A stretch of 64,000 bases of DNA from Dendrobium chrysotoxum (GCA_019925795.1 CM034306.1:52818758-52882757), one strand, 5' to 3'. Counted from the stretch's first letter, positions 21,726 through 34,885 are shown. Numbers and translations are program-made. The notes: generated by a model not told the origin, from the letters alone.

Positions 21726-24700
21726 TTAAGAATTAATATCTATCACACCTAATTTGGTTGTTAAGGTGCTGAAGGTTTCAATGGCTAGCAATTTTGTAAA
21801 GATATCAACAAGTTGATTTTTAATGGCCACATGATGTAGCTCTGTCTCCTTTGATAACATGGTCTCTAATGAAATGATACCTTATATCTATATATTTGGT
21901 CCTGGAGTTTTGGATTGGATTCTTTGAAATATAGATGGCACTAGTGTTATAATATAATATTGAAATGGTACCTACAGGTAATCCTAAATCCAATATTTAT
22001 TACTTTAACCAAAGAACTTGGGCCATACAACTTCCTAAGGCTATGTATTCAGCTTCAGCAGTAGACAGGGTTATTGAGTTCTATTTTCTACTAGACTAGG
22101 AGACTAAGGATTGTCTTATGAATTGACATATTCCAAAAGTACTTTTCCTATCAACTCTGCATCCTACAAAATTTGAACCAGAATATCCTATGATTTCAAA
22201 GGAAGTGCTATGTCTAGGATACCAGATTCCTAAGTCTTTAGTTCCTAAGAGATATCTAAGGATTCTCTTCGTAGTAGTTAAGTGGGACTCTTTTGGATCA
22301 GCCTAAAATCTAGCATAGAGATAAACAATAAATATAATATCAGGTCTACTAAGTCAAGTAAAAAAGTGATTCAATTATTCCCCTGTATTTCTTTTGATCA
22401 ACTAATTTTTCATTTGAATCATTATCTAAATGAACAGTAAAACTCATGGGAGTGTTTATTGGCTTGACTTTATCCATTTTATATTTCTTAAGGATGTATT
22501 TAATATATTTTCATTGACTAAAGAAAATTCTATCATCCTTTTACCTTATACTAAATCCTAAACCCCAAAAGTAGGTCAGGTCTCCCATCATACTCACCTC
22601 AAGGCCATCATACTCATTTCAAACTCCTAACTCATTATTTTTGAAAATTCATCACATAGATTTTTATCAGAAGATCTAAATAGAATATCATCAATATAAA
22701 TTTTGGACAATAAGTAGTTTATCTCCTACCTTTTTTAGAAACAAGGTGGTGTCTACGCTCCCCTTAATAAAGATTCTCACTAATAAGAATGTGTTTAGTC
22801 TTTCATATCATGGTCCATGTGCTTATTTTAGTCCATATAATGCCTTTTTTTAATTTAAACATATGATTAAGAAATTATGAATTTTTAAAGTTTGGGGTTT
22901 TTCAACATACACATATTCTTTTATTACTCCATTTAGAAAGGCTTGACATCCATTTGGTACAATTTAAATTCCTTAAAGCAAACAAAAGCTAGTAGTACTC
23001 TTATAGCTTTAAGTCTAGCTACAAGGGCAATGGTCTCTTCAAAATTAAGTCCTTATATTTGGTTGTATCCCTTAGCCACTAATGTTGCTTTGTCTCTAAC
23101 CACTACACCAGAATCATTCTTTTTATTTTTGAAAACCCATTTAGTTCCAACAACACTCTGGTCCTTAGGTCTTTCATCTAGTTCCCAAACATTATTCTTT
23201 ACCAATCGATTTAATTCTTCTTGCATGGCTAGGATCCAAAATTCATCAGATAGGGCTTGATTTATGTTGGTATGTTTAGTCATTGAGATGAAGGCAGAGT
23301 AACCACTACTTTTTTATGTCCATGCCTAGTTCTAATTCCTTTAGATGGGTCTCCTAAGATCAATTCTTTAGGGTGACTTGGAGAATATCTCTATTCTCTA
23401 GGCAATATATTATCAAGTTCTACCCTTTCCTCCAGATTTATAGATTCTACTCCTTGGGTGATTTTTATAACTTCGTCGTCTATCCTAGACCCTTTAGAAT
23501 TATCAGATTCATTAAATAAAATATGATTGGTCTCCTCTACCACCAGTGTCATTTTATTAAAAACTCTATAAGTTTTTTTAACATTTAAGTACCCTAGGAA
23601 CACCCCTTCATCAGATTTGGGGTCAAACTTTTCTAGTATAGATTTTTTATTTTTCAAAATGAATACTTTACATCCAAAGACATGAAGGTGAGAGAGGTTG
23701 GCTGTCCTATCCTTAAGAATTTTAAAAGGTGTCTTTTTTAGCTTGGATCTAAGACTAACCCTATTCAGAACATAATAGGCTGTATTTATCACTTCTACCC
23801 AAAAGTATTTAGGAAGTGATTATTCAGCTAACATGGCTCTAGTGGCTTCTACCGAGGTCTTATTCTTTTTTTAGCTACCTCATTCTGTTGAGGGGTTCTA
23901 CGAGCTGAAAAATTATGATCTATCCCTTACTCATTATAGTAAGATTCAAAATTTTTATTTTTAAACTCTCTACCATGATCACTGTAAATTGTCAAAATTT
24001 CACAACCTAGCTTCCTCTAAATCCAAGTGGAGAATGGCTTAAATTTCTTTAATGATTTACTTTTATGAGATAACAATCTAACCTAAGTAAACCTAGAGTA
24101 ATCATCAATAATCACATATCCAAAGACATTCCCTCCTAGGCTTATAGTGCTAACAGGTCCAAAAAGATTCATGTGAAAGACTTCTAATGGTTTGCTAGTA
24201 TTAATGTCCTTGATTGAGTGGAAGAAGGATTTAACTTACTTTCCTAACTGACAGGCATCACATAGGTGGTCCTTAGTGAACTCTAGTTTATGTATGCCTC
24301 TCACTAAGTCTTTTTGGGTTTTTTTTCTAAGATTTTTCATGCTTACATGACACAATCTCCTATGTCATAACTAGGATTCATCAGCAATAGCAGGTTCAAC
24401 ACAGTTTAAATCAAGCATGTAAATATTATTGATTCTTTTTCATTGCAGTACATCATTTCCATTTAAGCTTATCATATAGCTGGTAGATAAAAGTTTAATG
24501 ATGAAGCCTTTATTACAAAGCTGGCTTATGTTGAGCAAGTTATATTTTAAGCTAATCACTAGTAAAACATTTTCAATGAGGAAATTTTTTGAGTTGTCAA
24601 TTATACTTGAGCCCACCACTCTCTTGGTGGTGTTATCTCCAAGTGTCACCTTCCCTCCTACCTTGCCTTCTAAAGAAATGAATTGATTTGTATCTCCAGT

Positions 24701-24766
24701 CATGTACCATGAACATCCACTATCTAGGTACCACATGCTCTCACGAGGCCTTTTGTGAGAGCATCT
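21726..24766 (-). pseudogene. pol: Old Sirevirus pol, heavily degraded
   Basis: Recognisable pieces remain in the same order as in the young element. A protease start MWYLDSGC is near 24735. Integrase C-terminal sequence spans 23391-23792 (VLNRVSLRSKL, LHVFGCKVF, GVFLGY). The start of reverse transcriptase is at 23053-23283 ([17 protein letters not shown]). RNase H remnants are near 21900-22200. Between them lie many stops and several frameshifts, so no product is possible. The frame ends at TAA 21726-21728, opposite the equivalent stop in the young copy. Confidence 0.85.
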
Positions 24767-24777
24767 CTACAAGATCA

Positions 24778-26557
24778 TCAAAGGTTAGATTTAAGAACCT
24801 AAACAAGTTTGGGTTTCACCTTATAAATTAAAATATGAGATGCTTACATGCTATGCTATGTTTTATGTAATTTTGGTCTCCACACCAAATGTGTTCTATA
24901 GTGGATAGTGCAAGTATGGGAGATATGTCTTAGCATATCACAAAAAAAATATCTAATACCAGGAAAAGGATTTACTAATCTATGTGGGTTATGGTGCCTC
25001 TTCCTAGGTTTGCATGATGCATGCTGTGGTGATTGATTATATAACTACGCAAGTGTAGGTGATATTTTATTTTCTTTAAATGTAGTTAATTTGACTTATA
25101 AAAATTGGTTTGCACTTTCAAGATTTGAATTTTCAATTTTTAATGTATACTGCTTATCATCAGCTTCATCTAAATTGCCTTTAATTTCTTAAATAAATCT
25201 TCTAAATCAATATAGGATGCTTTTAAAGAATCATGCTTATCAGTTAGACCAAGATGCTTCTCGTTTAAAGTATCAAATTCATCTAATAAAGTCATATGAT
25301 TACTATCCAAAGTTGAATGATCTTTCCTAAGACATTTATGCTCTTTTTGCAAAATTAAAAAATTAGAATTGAGGCTTGCATGCATTTTCTTTAGCTTCCT
25401 ATATGTATTATGAATTTTTTTAGAAACTTTAAACAGTTCATCATAGGAAAGCTCACATGCATCCTCTTGGTCAAAATGATCAAGTTGGTTATCTACCATT
25501 AAGCACAGGTTGGTTACCTCCTCTTCTGCTTCTAGTTCAGATGAGTCTGAACCAGAGTCTGCCTAGAAAGCCTTTTGAGTTATTTGCTTGCCCTTCTTAA
25601 ATTTAGCATTTTTCTCACCCATCTCTTTGCTCGAGTGAGCTTTCAAATTTGGGCAATCCAACTTCAAGTGCCCTGGCTTCCTTTATTAAAAACAGATAAC
25701 ATCAGTAGAAACCTTAGAATTTTTATTAGCTTTATCTTTATTCCATTACTAACGACATTGTTGCTTTTTCTCTAGAAAGCTTTTAAATTTCCCATTCATT
25801 AGTGTAATATCATCATCATCATCAGGTGCATAATTATCACTATCAAGATTGTTGGCTTTTAAGGCTACATATTTTTCATTTTTCTTTTCACCTGCATCAA
25901 GCTGTGTTTGACTTACTCCTTGCTCGTAGGTAATGAGTGATCCAAGTAAGTTATCAATAGAGTAAACATCCATATCCTTAGATTTAATAATAATAATGAT
26001 TTTTACATCATAGCAAGTAGGTAAGCAATATAAGATCTTGTTAACTTTTTTATAGTTAGTAAGTTCTCTTCCTATGGCATGTAGGGAAGTAAGAATATGA
26101 GTGAATATAGTATACATTTTAGAAATTGACTAACTAGGCTTCATGCAAAAAAATCATGGAGCAAAATATTCAACCTAAATTATTTTACTTTATTAGTTCT
26201 TTATAAGTTATGCAAAGTTTGTCCCAAATCTCCTTACCAGTAGTGCAAGTAGAGACACACATGTAATCTTCCGATTTTAAAGCACAAAAAAAAATAGTTC
26301 ATATATTTTGCATTCAGTTAGGGTAAATCTCTATATTCTAAACTTCATTCAGAAAAAGGAAGTTCAGTTTTAATGTCATTAACCAAACGTGAAGGTGTAG
26401 AATATCTTTCTTGAACTAACATCCACATGTGATAATCTATAGATTGTAAAAAGGTAAACATGCAAATTCTCTAAAAGTTAAAAGGAATATTATCAAATAA
26501 TGGTGGTAGTGTGATTGAGTATCCTTTCATGGTATTATAATTTTTAAAGTTAGCCAT
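24778..26557 (-). pseudogene. gag: Old Sirevirus gag, degraded
   Basis: The start codon position (26557, MAN) and the terminal TGA (24778-24780) match the young gag. Surviving stretches include ELTNYKKVNKILYCLP and LLGSLITYEQGVSQTQL at 25749-26117, and coiled-coil sequence at 25170-25499 (HASLNSNFLILQKEH, LDSNHMTLLDEFD). The CCHC region near 25640-25690 is disrupted. Stops and indels separate the pieces. Confidence 0.83.
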
Positions 26558-26596
26558 TGATCATTTTCAAATGTTATTTAAAACTTAGTTTTTTAA

Positions 26597-26612
26597 TCTC
26601 TCTTTGATACCA
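26597..26612 (-). promoter_or_regulatory. Primer binding site of the old Sirevirus
   Basis: The minus strand reads TGGTATCAAAGAGAGA next to the LTR, the initiator methionine tRNA type seen in the young copy. Confidence 0.8.
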
Positions 26613-26614
26613 TT

Positions 26615-28365
26615 TTAAAGTTTGTGAAGGTTGTTAAACCTCTAATAATTAGCTCCAGGTCAACCAAGAGGGGGGGGGGGGGTGAATCAATATAATTTTA
26701 AAAATTCTTTAATAAAAGGAAAATCCCTTGATGCAGAAGAGGATCAATTTCACAATAATAAAATCAGAGTTTTTAACCACACAAAAAATTATAGAAAAGT
26801 GCAGAAATTAAAGTGTGGAGAAGTAAAAGAATGAATACACCAGATTTTATAGTGGTTTAATCAAATCTGACCTACATCCACTCCCCAGAGGCCTTCTCTG
26901 ATTATTGCACTAAACCTTTTAGTGTCTCTCCTTTAGCCCCCACAGTTAAGTGGAGAAGCCCTTACAAAAAATCTCTTCCACCGACCCAGTAAGGCAGAGC
27001 ACCCTGAATCTTTTTCACCCTCCTAGTAAAGGAAGAGAACTTGAATCCTTTTACTCTCTCTTGAAGTAGGCAGAGAACCTGAATCTTTTTACTCCCTCTT
27101 AGAGTAGGCAGAGAGCTTGAATCTGATGCTGAAGAATGTCTCCCTAGAGCCACCAAGGAATCAAGAAAGTAGCTTGAAGAAGACAATGAAAATCTTGCTT
27201 GGAGTAACCTTTGTTGATCCCTCACAACTCCCCCTCACAAGTATCTCTCTCTTTCTTCTCTCCCAAAGTTCTCTCTCTCTCTCTCTTCCTCCTCTAAGTT
27301 CTCTCTCAAAATAAGTCAACAATAAAAGATTTTTTCAAGACAATATGAGAGCTTAAATAGGGAGCCTAAAAAAAGCCCTAATTTTCAATTTGCTATCAAA
27401 TATCATCTGGTACGATTATGATATCATCCTGTATGATTGGTACAAAATATCACATTTAGATAGTATAAAATGCATTATCCAGTATGATCAAGTCAAGTAT
27501 TTGTACTCATTATTCCGTATGATCTTGTAATCATCCAGTACGATTAATTTAAGGGATTGAATAGATTGTCCAGTACTATTGATGGCAAATAAATATCATC
27601 TCATACAAAGATCGGGTCATACCGTACAAAGTTTGGGGATCGTCCTATGTGATTAGTGAAAAATTATAGATTTTCATCTTAGACGATGGGCAACATTTAA
27701 TTATCATCCCTTGCAGGAATCGGGTCATACAGTATGATCGTCTCTGATTATCCTGTACGATCTCATTGAATAATTTTACCATAATTAAACACCCAATCAC
27801 AGGATCAACTTAGGCATGATTATCACAAATCATCCAGTACGATGCATATCGTACTATACGATTAGAGTAAAATTTGATAATAAAAAATTGCCTAAATCGT
27901 AATTGACTGCTGAAATTTGTGATTACACCTGATCATCCTATATGATCTATATTATCCAGTACGATGAACTTAATCAATCTTAATTAACTGAGGTGCCCTA
28001 ATTAGGATTTTCTATTTTAACATATCATCCAGTACAATCTAAATCATAGTATACGATTAGTTAAAAAAATAAAAAATTTTCTAATTCACCAACTCACTCT
28101 TTTGAGTGTGTGTGTGCAAGGTTACTTAGCTTAGTATTCATCATACACATGACTTGACTCAAGAAAGGTTAAAGTATATTGAATTGAAATTATAATCTGA
28201 CTCAACCCTAGTATACCCAATCTTGAGCTGTTTTAAAGTTGTAAGTAAACAGTGAACTTGAAATATCAGTGAGTAGGGCAATAAAATTGATGTACAATAA
28301 ATAGAAGTAAGATAATAATATTTGTTATCATCAAAATTATAATGCTTAGGCCCAGATTTGTAACA
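26615..28365 (-). repeat. 5' LTR of the old Sirevirus
   Basis: It pairs with 18395-20196. It includes a run of about 14 G near 26668-26682, the LTR minisatellite (26990-27120), a CT-rich stretch near 27240-27310 and degraded palindromes (27405-28060). It ends TTTGTAACA before the TATAT duplication. Confidence 0.85.
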
Positions 28366-30332
28366 TATATCACAATAAAATAGCTTACTCATCCCCTCTC
28401 AAATCATTTTGGAGCAATAATCAATACATCATAAAACTTCTAGTAAACCATCGTCAAACCATAAGGCCTTCGATTAATTGGGAACATGAGTATGCCATTA
28501 GATTATTATAATCATCATAGTGTTTGGTTCCCTCAATAAAGATATCCTCCATCTGTCTCTATCAATATACTATCTTTAATAGAATGAGGCTTTTTTTCAA
28601 CAAGGAAAAATCAGAGTCCTGATAGGCCTTCGATTATTTGGCACTTTTAATATATTGCTAGATTATTATCTTTGGTACACCACCTGACCACCTCTGTCAG
28701 GCTATTCACTATTCACCTCCCAACAACATGGTTGCTTACTTCCTTTAATAGAATGAAATTTGACGACCGCCATCATTGGCCCTTTGCCTAATGACCGCCA
28801 TTGATCCTTCACCTCATATCAATCATCATCGACTCCTCACTCAACTACTATTAGCAACACAGTTGTCAACTTTAGCTCACCGCCTGACTGTCGATCATTA
28901 TCGGACTTCCACCCGGTCAATGACCACTGCCGGACTTTTGCCCAATCTTCGATCACCGCTGGACTTCCCCCCGGTCGCCGACCGCAGTCGGACTTCCACC
29001 CGATCTCTATCAGACTTTTACTTAATCTTCGTCAAAATTTTCCCGTTTGCCGACAATCATTGGTTCTCCTCTTGAGTGCTAATTCCACTAGATCTTTTCA
29101 AACCACCCTCTCTTATAAAGTGGTGATTGATCTTCTTCTATCATGGGCAGTCTATTTAGAGAGTAAACTCTCATCGATACTTTTACACGAAGAGGGGTAC
29201 TGAAGCTTGATAGGGGATGCCGCTTATATGGGAAGGAGTATGATGGAAAGAAGGGGGAAGAAAATATATACTTCTTATGCATAAAGAGGGGTATTCATGC
29301 TTGAGAGGGGATGCCACCTATAAAAAATAGTGGAATGCCTTTAATATGAGAAGAAGTTTGGCAAAAAAGAAGATGGAAGGAGACAAAATTTTCTTCTATA
29401 CATAGAGGGGCACTGAAATTAGATAGTGGATGCCACTTATCTAAAATACTGAAAATCCTCTAATATATGAAGTAGCTTGAGGGAGAAGGTTCCTTTTACA
29501 CAAAGAGGGGCACTAGAACTTGATATGGGATGTCACCTATTCAAGACAGTGGAAGGCCTATATTATAAGAAGGCTGAAAAAGAAAAAGAGAAGGCGAAGA
29601 GGTGCAACCTTCCCCTACCCCCAGGGGGGCTATTTATAAGCAAAATGGGAGAAGAAAAATATTTTGGGAAAATAAGAATATTGTGAAAGAATAAGAATAT
29701 TTTGAGAATATTTTAAAAAAATAAGAATATTCAGGGAGAAATATTCTTTAAAAAAATCTCTCAAAAAAATTGAAAAATTTCGAAAAGGAGGAGGGGGGGG
29801 GGGGGGGGGGGGGCTTAGCCCCCTTTTGGCTTTTACAGTAACAGCCCAAAGTAAGCGGCACAGCAGTCACCTCCAACACAAAAAATTGAACAGAGGGACT
29901 GTTGTATACGCATTCTATACACACGCATGAGCGCCACTAGTGAGACCGACGGTAGTCGGTCGGCCGGTCGGTTTGACTGCCTATATATATTTGGGCCTAA
30001 TTATTAGCCCAGATGGTGTAATTCACACATTTTTGGGTCCCTGTGATTGTTTTTCAATATTCCGTACTCAATTTTGGCACTCTCAAGGCCCAACAGAGTC
30101 TCAATAGTCAGTTTTGAGTAATTTCAAAAAATTTGGAAAGAAATTTTTTGACATTTCTCAACAGTCAGTACTCCTATCATGCGCCAACTTCAGGACATGT
30201 TAAAATTATGATTAAGGATATTTTCTTTGGTTCACGGCCCTAAGAGAAGGTTCATGTTGACGTCTAGGGAGTATTTTGCCTCATAACTATCCTAAAATTA
30301 TAATTTTCATTATAGTAATTTGAAACGGTTCG

Positions 30333-30364
<32 letters not shown>

Positions 30365-30387
30365 GGACTTTGCAGTCCTCGACATCT
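28366..30387 (+). other. Internal non-coding DNA of the gypsy derivative, right part
   Basis: This resumes after the nested Sirevirus. It holds a direct repeat of about 50 bp (AGGCCTTCGATTA... at 28461 and 28624), a minisatellite-like stretch at 28765-29040 that resembles the LTR array (units like CGGACTTCCACCCGGTC), tandem repeats at 29192-29620, a G run of more than 20 at 29789-29812 and an AT microsatellite near 30345-30364. I find no gag or pol. Confidence 0.6.
29192..29620 (+). repeat. Four-copy tandem repeat, about 94-119 bp units
   Basis: Copies begin GAGGGGTACTGAAGCTTGATA or a variant at 29192, 29286, 29405 and 29515. Each continues with GGATGCCACCTAT, an AAGGCCT-like word and a purine-rich GAAGAAG stretch. 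Short frames across them are repeat artefacts. Confidence 0.7.
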
Positions 30388-30402
30388 AAAAATAGGGGGA
30401 AA
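30388..30402 (+). promoter_or_regulatory. Polypurine tract of the gypsy derivative
   Basis: AAAAATAGGGGGAAA lies directly before the second LTR, the expected place for the plus-strand primer. It supports the plus orientation of this element. Confidence 0.7.
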
Positions 30403-31058
30403 CTAATATACCATCAAAAAATTATCTCGATCAAATATGAATCTCAAGGTAAATTTGAATTAGAATCTTCCAAAATTAAATTTGGGGTATGCTAAACCCC
30501 AATTTCAATAAACTTACAGACGAATGAAATGTCTAAAAAATATGAACCCAACAAGACCTAATTCGAACCAATTCGAGCTGCAATGGGTCCAAATCAAGGA
30601 CCTAAAGTGCATTTAGAAGGTTTAAACTATAAATTGGACAATTAAATGATTTTGAAATGTGACATGCTTATAATTGAATCAAGTGGCTCGATGAGATGAA
30701 TCCAATGAGCCTAAGATTCCTAAATTATTATATCATTAAGACACTTAATTACTCGATAAATAGTCCACAATTAGGGGGGTCAAGACCGGCCATCCATTCA
30801 AAACACTCCCAATATGCCCATGATCTTCTCCATATTTACTTACCATACCACTCCTAAAAAAATATAAATAGCCCCCTCATTCTTCACCAAAGAAGTGGAC
30901 AGAAAGAAGAGGAAGAAAGAATAAAAAATTTGAGATCTCTCTTGCCACCAAGCTCCTCCTTGACCAGCGCCCGACCATCAATAGTCGTTGGACTTCTACC
31001 CGGCCACCAATCATCGCCAGACTTCTACATGACCATCGACTATCCTCGGACTCTCACC

Positions 31059-32980
31059 TGATGATAAGTGTAAATAATATTATATGTTTTTGTGTTAATT
31101 TGTTAGTAAAAATATTATTTTAGTTGTGTTTATGCCAAAAATTATAGGAAATGGACAAAATTTTCATATGGTACAGTACCGCAATGTTGGACACAATATT
31201 ATGCAGTGCCATCATTGACACCATCAGAGCTCCCGAATATAGATATGGTGGCACCCAGTCTCTATTTGACAGCGTGCATCATCGGAGGAGTCTGTACTGT
31301 AAAGCCCAGTCTCTGTCTGCACAGCATCGCGATACCAAATTCCAGTGCCGCTAAGTTATGGGAGTGCCACGTGGACATCACAACACTCAATCATTAGCAG
31401 CACCACGACGCTACAATTATAACTGTTTAGGTCATGATCTACCAGGGAAGTGATGTGTCAATTCATTAAACAGAGGGTCCATGTCAGCAAGCATCGCAGT
31501 TAGGAAACCTTCAGTGCAACCGTGTTGATTCATTTTATAGGTGTCGCGACGCAAGTGTCTTGAGCGCCATAGTACCAAAATTTATTTTATTTATTTTTTT
31601 ATAAATATTCTATCTGTAATATTAGTAGAGGAGTTCAATTACTTCTTTAATTTTAGTCTTTATAGTGCTTCTCTAATTTTTTCTTAGAGGTGACAACTAA
31701 GGGAATTTAAAGAAGTACTAGATATTCTTCATTAGAGTGTTTGGCTTGTGTTTGTGAAAGTAATTCTATAAGTTCAAGGAGTGTAGAGGATATAATTGAA
31801 CCATCCAATGATATCTTTTTTTTGTACTTTCTTTCTTTTGTGTAATTAATGAAAATGAATATGCTTCACTTATTTTTTAGGTTTGGCTAAATTCTCTAAT
31901 TTTGGATTAATGATGTAAATAAAATATGGAACATTAATGAGTTCTCTTCATCAATAATTTTATGATTTTTTCAATATATTAAGTCTTCATTTAATACACA
32001 TAGTGGCCATATGTATAATTAATATCAGGTGTAATGTGGAGCATAGGAATAAGAAAGCATACATAACCAAGTATGTTGATTTGGTATGATGCAAGCGTAG
32101 GCATAGTACTTATCATGTATCAAATTTATAGAGATAAATTATCATAAGGGGATTTTAATAGTACACACTTTACTTACTCTTCTAAAATTTTCATAGGGTG
32201 ACAGACTATGAGAGTTTAGAATGGTATTGAGGTTAGAAGAGTTTAATCTATCCTTTATCTCTTCATGCTTGACTGAATGGTCAGTGATGCATATACTATA
32301 AATAACATCAATATAAAAAAGAATCATTAGGAAACATATTGTATTTACATTCCATAAATCCAAAATAATTTATCCTAATAGTATTTCATTTAATTATTTT
32401 GATCTTAAATTAGGTAATTGAATCTCCAACAGAGATAAATTGTTATGAGAGGGTTTAATAGTACAGGCTTTACTTACTCTTATAAGATTTTTATAGGGTG
32501 ACATATTATATAAGTTTAGAGTGATATTGAGATTGGAAGAGTTTAATCTATCCTTTGTCTCTTCATGCTTGATTGAGCGGTCGTTGATGCATATGCTCTG
32601 AATAACATCAATATAAAATAGAATCATTAGGAAATATATTATATTTACATTCCATCAATCCAAAACAATTCATCTAAATAGTATTTCATTTAATTATTTT
32701 TTATTTTAAATTAAGTGATTGAATCTCCATCAAAATTTTTTTTTTTAGTAAGATAATTATTATAGTTGAAGTAAATAGTACTGGTATTTGCAAGTAAATA
32801 TTCTTTCTTGTAGGATCAATACTCTACTCTATTACTGTATTACTTGATTTGGCATGTATACTTGTATATATTAAGTGGGATTTTTATAATTTTTATATAT
32901 AAAAAAATCTAAGCATTATTTAGGGATTGATAGAGTCCTAAATTAATTTCATAATTTTTTATGTTACTCCATCGCCGCCA
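31059..32980. mobile_element. Probable solo LTR inserted in the gypsy LTR
   Basis: The inserted block begins TGATGATAAGTG, ends CGCCGCCA and is flanked by a perfect 5-bp duplication, TCACC, at 31054-31058 and 32981-32985. Removing the block with one TCACC restores a gap-free alignment to the other LTR. TG...CA ends with a 5-bp duplication fit a solo LTR, or possibly a small non-autonomous retroelement. No coding domain or internal primer site was found. It contains a tandem duplication at 32131-32733. The superfamily is not determined. Confidence 0.68.
32131..32733. repeat. Tandem duplication of 301 bp
   Basis: Two copies start GAGATAAATT at 32131 and 32432 and both end GAATCTCCA-C. They match along their whole length with scattered substitutions, so two similar minus-strand frames appear (32142-32363 and 32394-32627). 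I regard those as repeat artefacts. Confidence 0.85.
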
Positions 32981-33984
32981 TCACCTATCCACCGACTGTT
33001 ACCGTACTTCACCCTGAAAGCCAATGTTACCTGCCAATTATGGTCTTTTCAACCCCTATCACTGACTATGATCCTTCTGAACACCATCTCCTGCCACTAC
33101 GATCCTTCCAACCATGGTCCTCTAAAAATGAGCTTTTCGACATCTGTTGCCCTCCAACTATGGTTCTTTCGACCACTGTTACACGACAATAGTCTTTCTG
33201 ACCTCTATCACCCGTCGATTACAATCCATCCAACCATCGTCATTAAACTATGGTCTTTTCGACCTCCATCGCCCGCCAACCATGGTCCTTCCGATCACCG
33301 TCACATGACTATGATCTTTCCAAACTCCATCACTTGCCAACTATGGTCGTTCCAACCACCGTAGCCCGACTGCAATCTTTTGGACCTTTGTTGCCCGTCG
33401 AATACAATTTTTTTGACCATCGTCACCTGACTACGGTCATTCCAACCTCTGTCATCCGCCAACTATGGTCCTTTCGATTTACATTGATGGCCAACTATGG
33501 TCTTCTCGACCAAACGAACATATCAACATTGATTCTTCCAACTCCGACATTGTAATGCACTCTATATAATGTATATCCGCTATATTGAGCCAAGGCCTTC
33601 TTCCTAAGGTAGGGTCTCATTTTTAATCAACTATAAACATTAGTGGATTCATTTAAACTAGGCAAGACCCGGTGATTTTTTCCCCTTTTCAGGGGTTTCC
33701 ATATAAAAACTCTAATGTCTCTTATGAATGCTACACCCCTATCTTGTATATGTATGTGTACTGGATCTTCGTATAAAGTTAGGACGCTAAACTATATCTC
33801 TCTCTACTGCCATGAATATTCTAGAACGCAACAAAAATAATTTCATATTGTTCTTAATTCGGTGATAGAAGATAAATGATAAAATAGAGATTTTATTTTT
33901 ATTATTTTTTGTTTGTCTTAAAGTAAATAAATGAAATATAAAGTCAAATGATAATGGTGGTAGGTGAACAATATTGGCAACGGT

Positions 33985-34626
33985 TAGGGGTGTAAACGAG
34001 TCGAATCGAGCTCGAGTCATGCCTAACTCGAGCTCGGCTCGTTTGTTAAATCGGGAGCTCTAACATGAGCTCAAGCTCAATGAGTGTACTCGATCTTGGC
34101 TTGTACAATAAAAGTAAGCTCGCAAGCTGGCTCATGAGCTCGCCAAAAAAAATTGATGGATGGTCGACGTGATGATAGCCGAAGAAGAAGAATGCGTTCC
34201 ATTTTTTCCCGGAGAAGAAGATGCGTTCATTGTTTTTACCGTTGATAAAAATGTGTATCTTGCATTTTTTTTCTTATGGATAATAGATTTAAACATTGAC
34301 AACATTTCTCTTTTTCTTGTGAACATATCAATATTTAGTGTATATATATATATATATACATAGAAATTATTGTACCATATAGGTGCAACTTTAACTTTTC
34401 CTTTTTGAAAAACTAACTATAGCTTTAGTTATCTATTTTTTAAGATTTAAATTTAATAAAACTAGTAATTTTTTTTAAAAAAAAACTTATAAAATTTAAT
34501 CGAGCCAGCTTACGAGTCGAGCTTTATCAAGCTTGAGCTTGCGGCTCAATAAGCTCGGCTCACTAGCTCATTATCAAGTTGAGTTCGAGCCGGCTCACGA
34601 GCGGGCTTGACTCACTTACACCCCTA
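33985..34626. mobile_element. Non-autonomous hAT-like element (MITE)
   Basis: Terminal inverted repeats begin TAGGGGTGTAAACGAGTC on the left and TAGGGGTGTAAGTGAGTC on the right (read inward). The 8-bp words GCAACGGT (33977-33984) and GCAATGGT (34627-34634) flank it and differ at one base, an 8-bp target duplication as made by hAT transposases. The interior is AT-rich, with GAGCTCG-type palindromic words near both ends and no transposase. The small frames at 34132-34363 are not supported as genes. Confidence 0.85.
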
Positions 34627-34885
34627 GCAATGGTGGTCGTGGCAACGGTGGCTGGAGGCAGTAGCTATTTCGATTGATGATGGTGGTGCCAACGATGACG
34701 ATCGAATGCCATGGTGATGACGGGCAATTATTGAAAGCAAGTGGTGATGATGATCAGAGGTGGTTGGTGATGACGACTGGCATGGAGAGGCAAAATTTTA
34801 AGAAGCAGTAGCAAATATCCGGAATTTAGCATTAGAAGCATAATCAGTTAAAATTTTAAAAAACAGCAAACCAGCCAAAGGGTTA

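Larger units (their letters stand above)
18395..28365 (-). mobile_element. Old, decayed Sirevirus nested in the gypsy derivative
   Basis: A full-length but degenerate element in minus orientation: LTRs at 18395-20196 and 26615-28365, primer site at 26597-26612, gag remnants at 24778-26557, pol remnants at 21726-24766. It is flanked by a perfect 5-bp duplication, TATAT, at 18390-18394 and 28366-28370. Domain order, LTR minisatellite and palindromes parallel the young element, but coding frames are riddled with stops and indels and most CpG sites in the palindromes have become TpG or CpA. Confidence 0.9.
15322..33833 (+). mobile_element. Large gypsy-derived LTR element (LARD-like) with nested insertions
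   Basis: LTRs at 15322-16838 and 30404-33833 are in direct orientation. The first is followed by a gypsy-type primer site (16840-16857) and the second is preceded by a polypurine tract (30388-30402). The 5-bp word AAAAT lies directly before the first LTR (15317-15321) and after the second (33834-33838), a perfect target duplication. After removing the nested Sirevirus, the internal region is about 3.6 kb with no gag or pol, so the element was non-autonomous, as in large retrotransposon derivatives. The second LTR also holds a 1.9 kb insertion. Confidence 0.82.
30404..33833 (+). repeat. 3' LTR of the gypsy derivative, split by an insertion
   Basis: The LTR matches 15322-16838 in two blocks, 30404-31058 and 32981-33833, with a 1922-bp insertion between. 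Without it the length is about 1.5 kb, equal to the partner. It ends GAACGCAACA before the AAAAT duplication. The minisatellite occupies 32981-33545. Confidence 0.78.

Noticed and set aside
31151..31397. Two overlapping frames near the start of the solo LTR candidate
   Set aside because: No domain, and the region is LTR-like with TG...CA ends.
33068..33555. Two overlapping 98-101-codon plus-strand frames
   Set aside because: They translate the 30-bp minisatellite in the gypsy LTR; composition is repetitive and shifts between frames.
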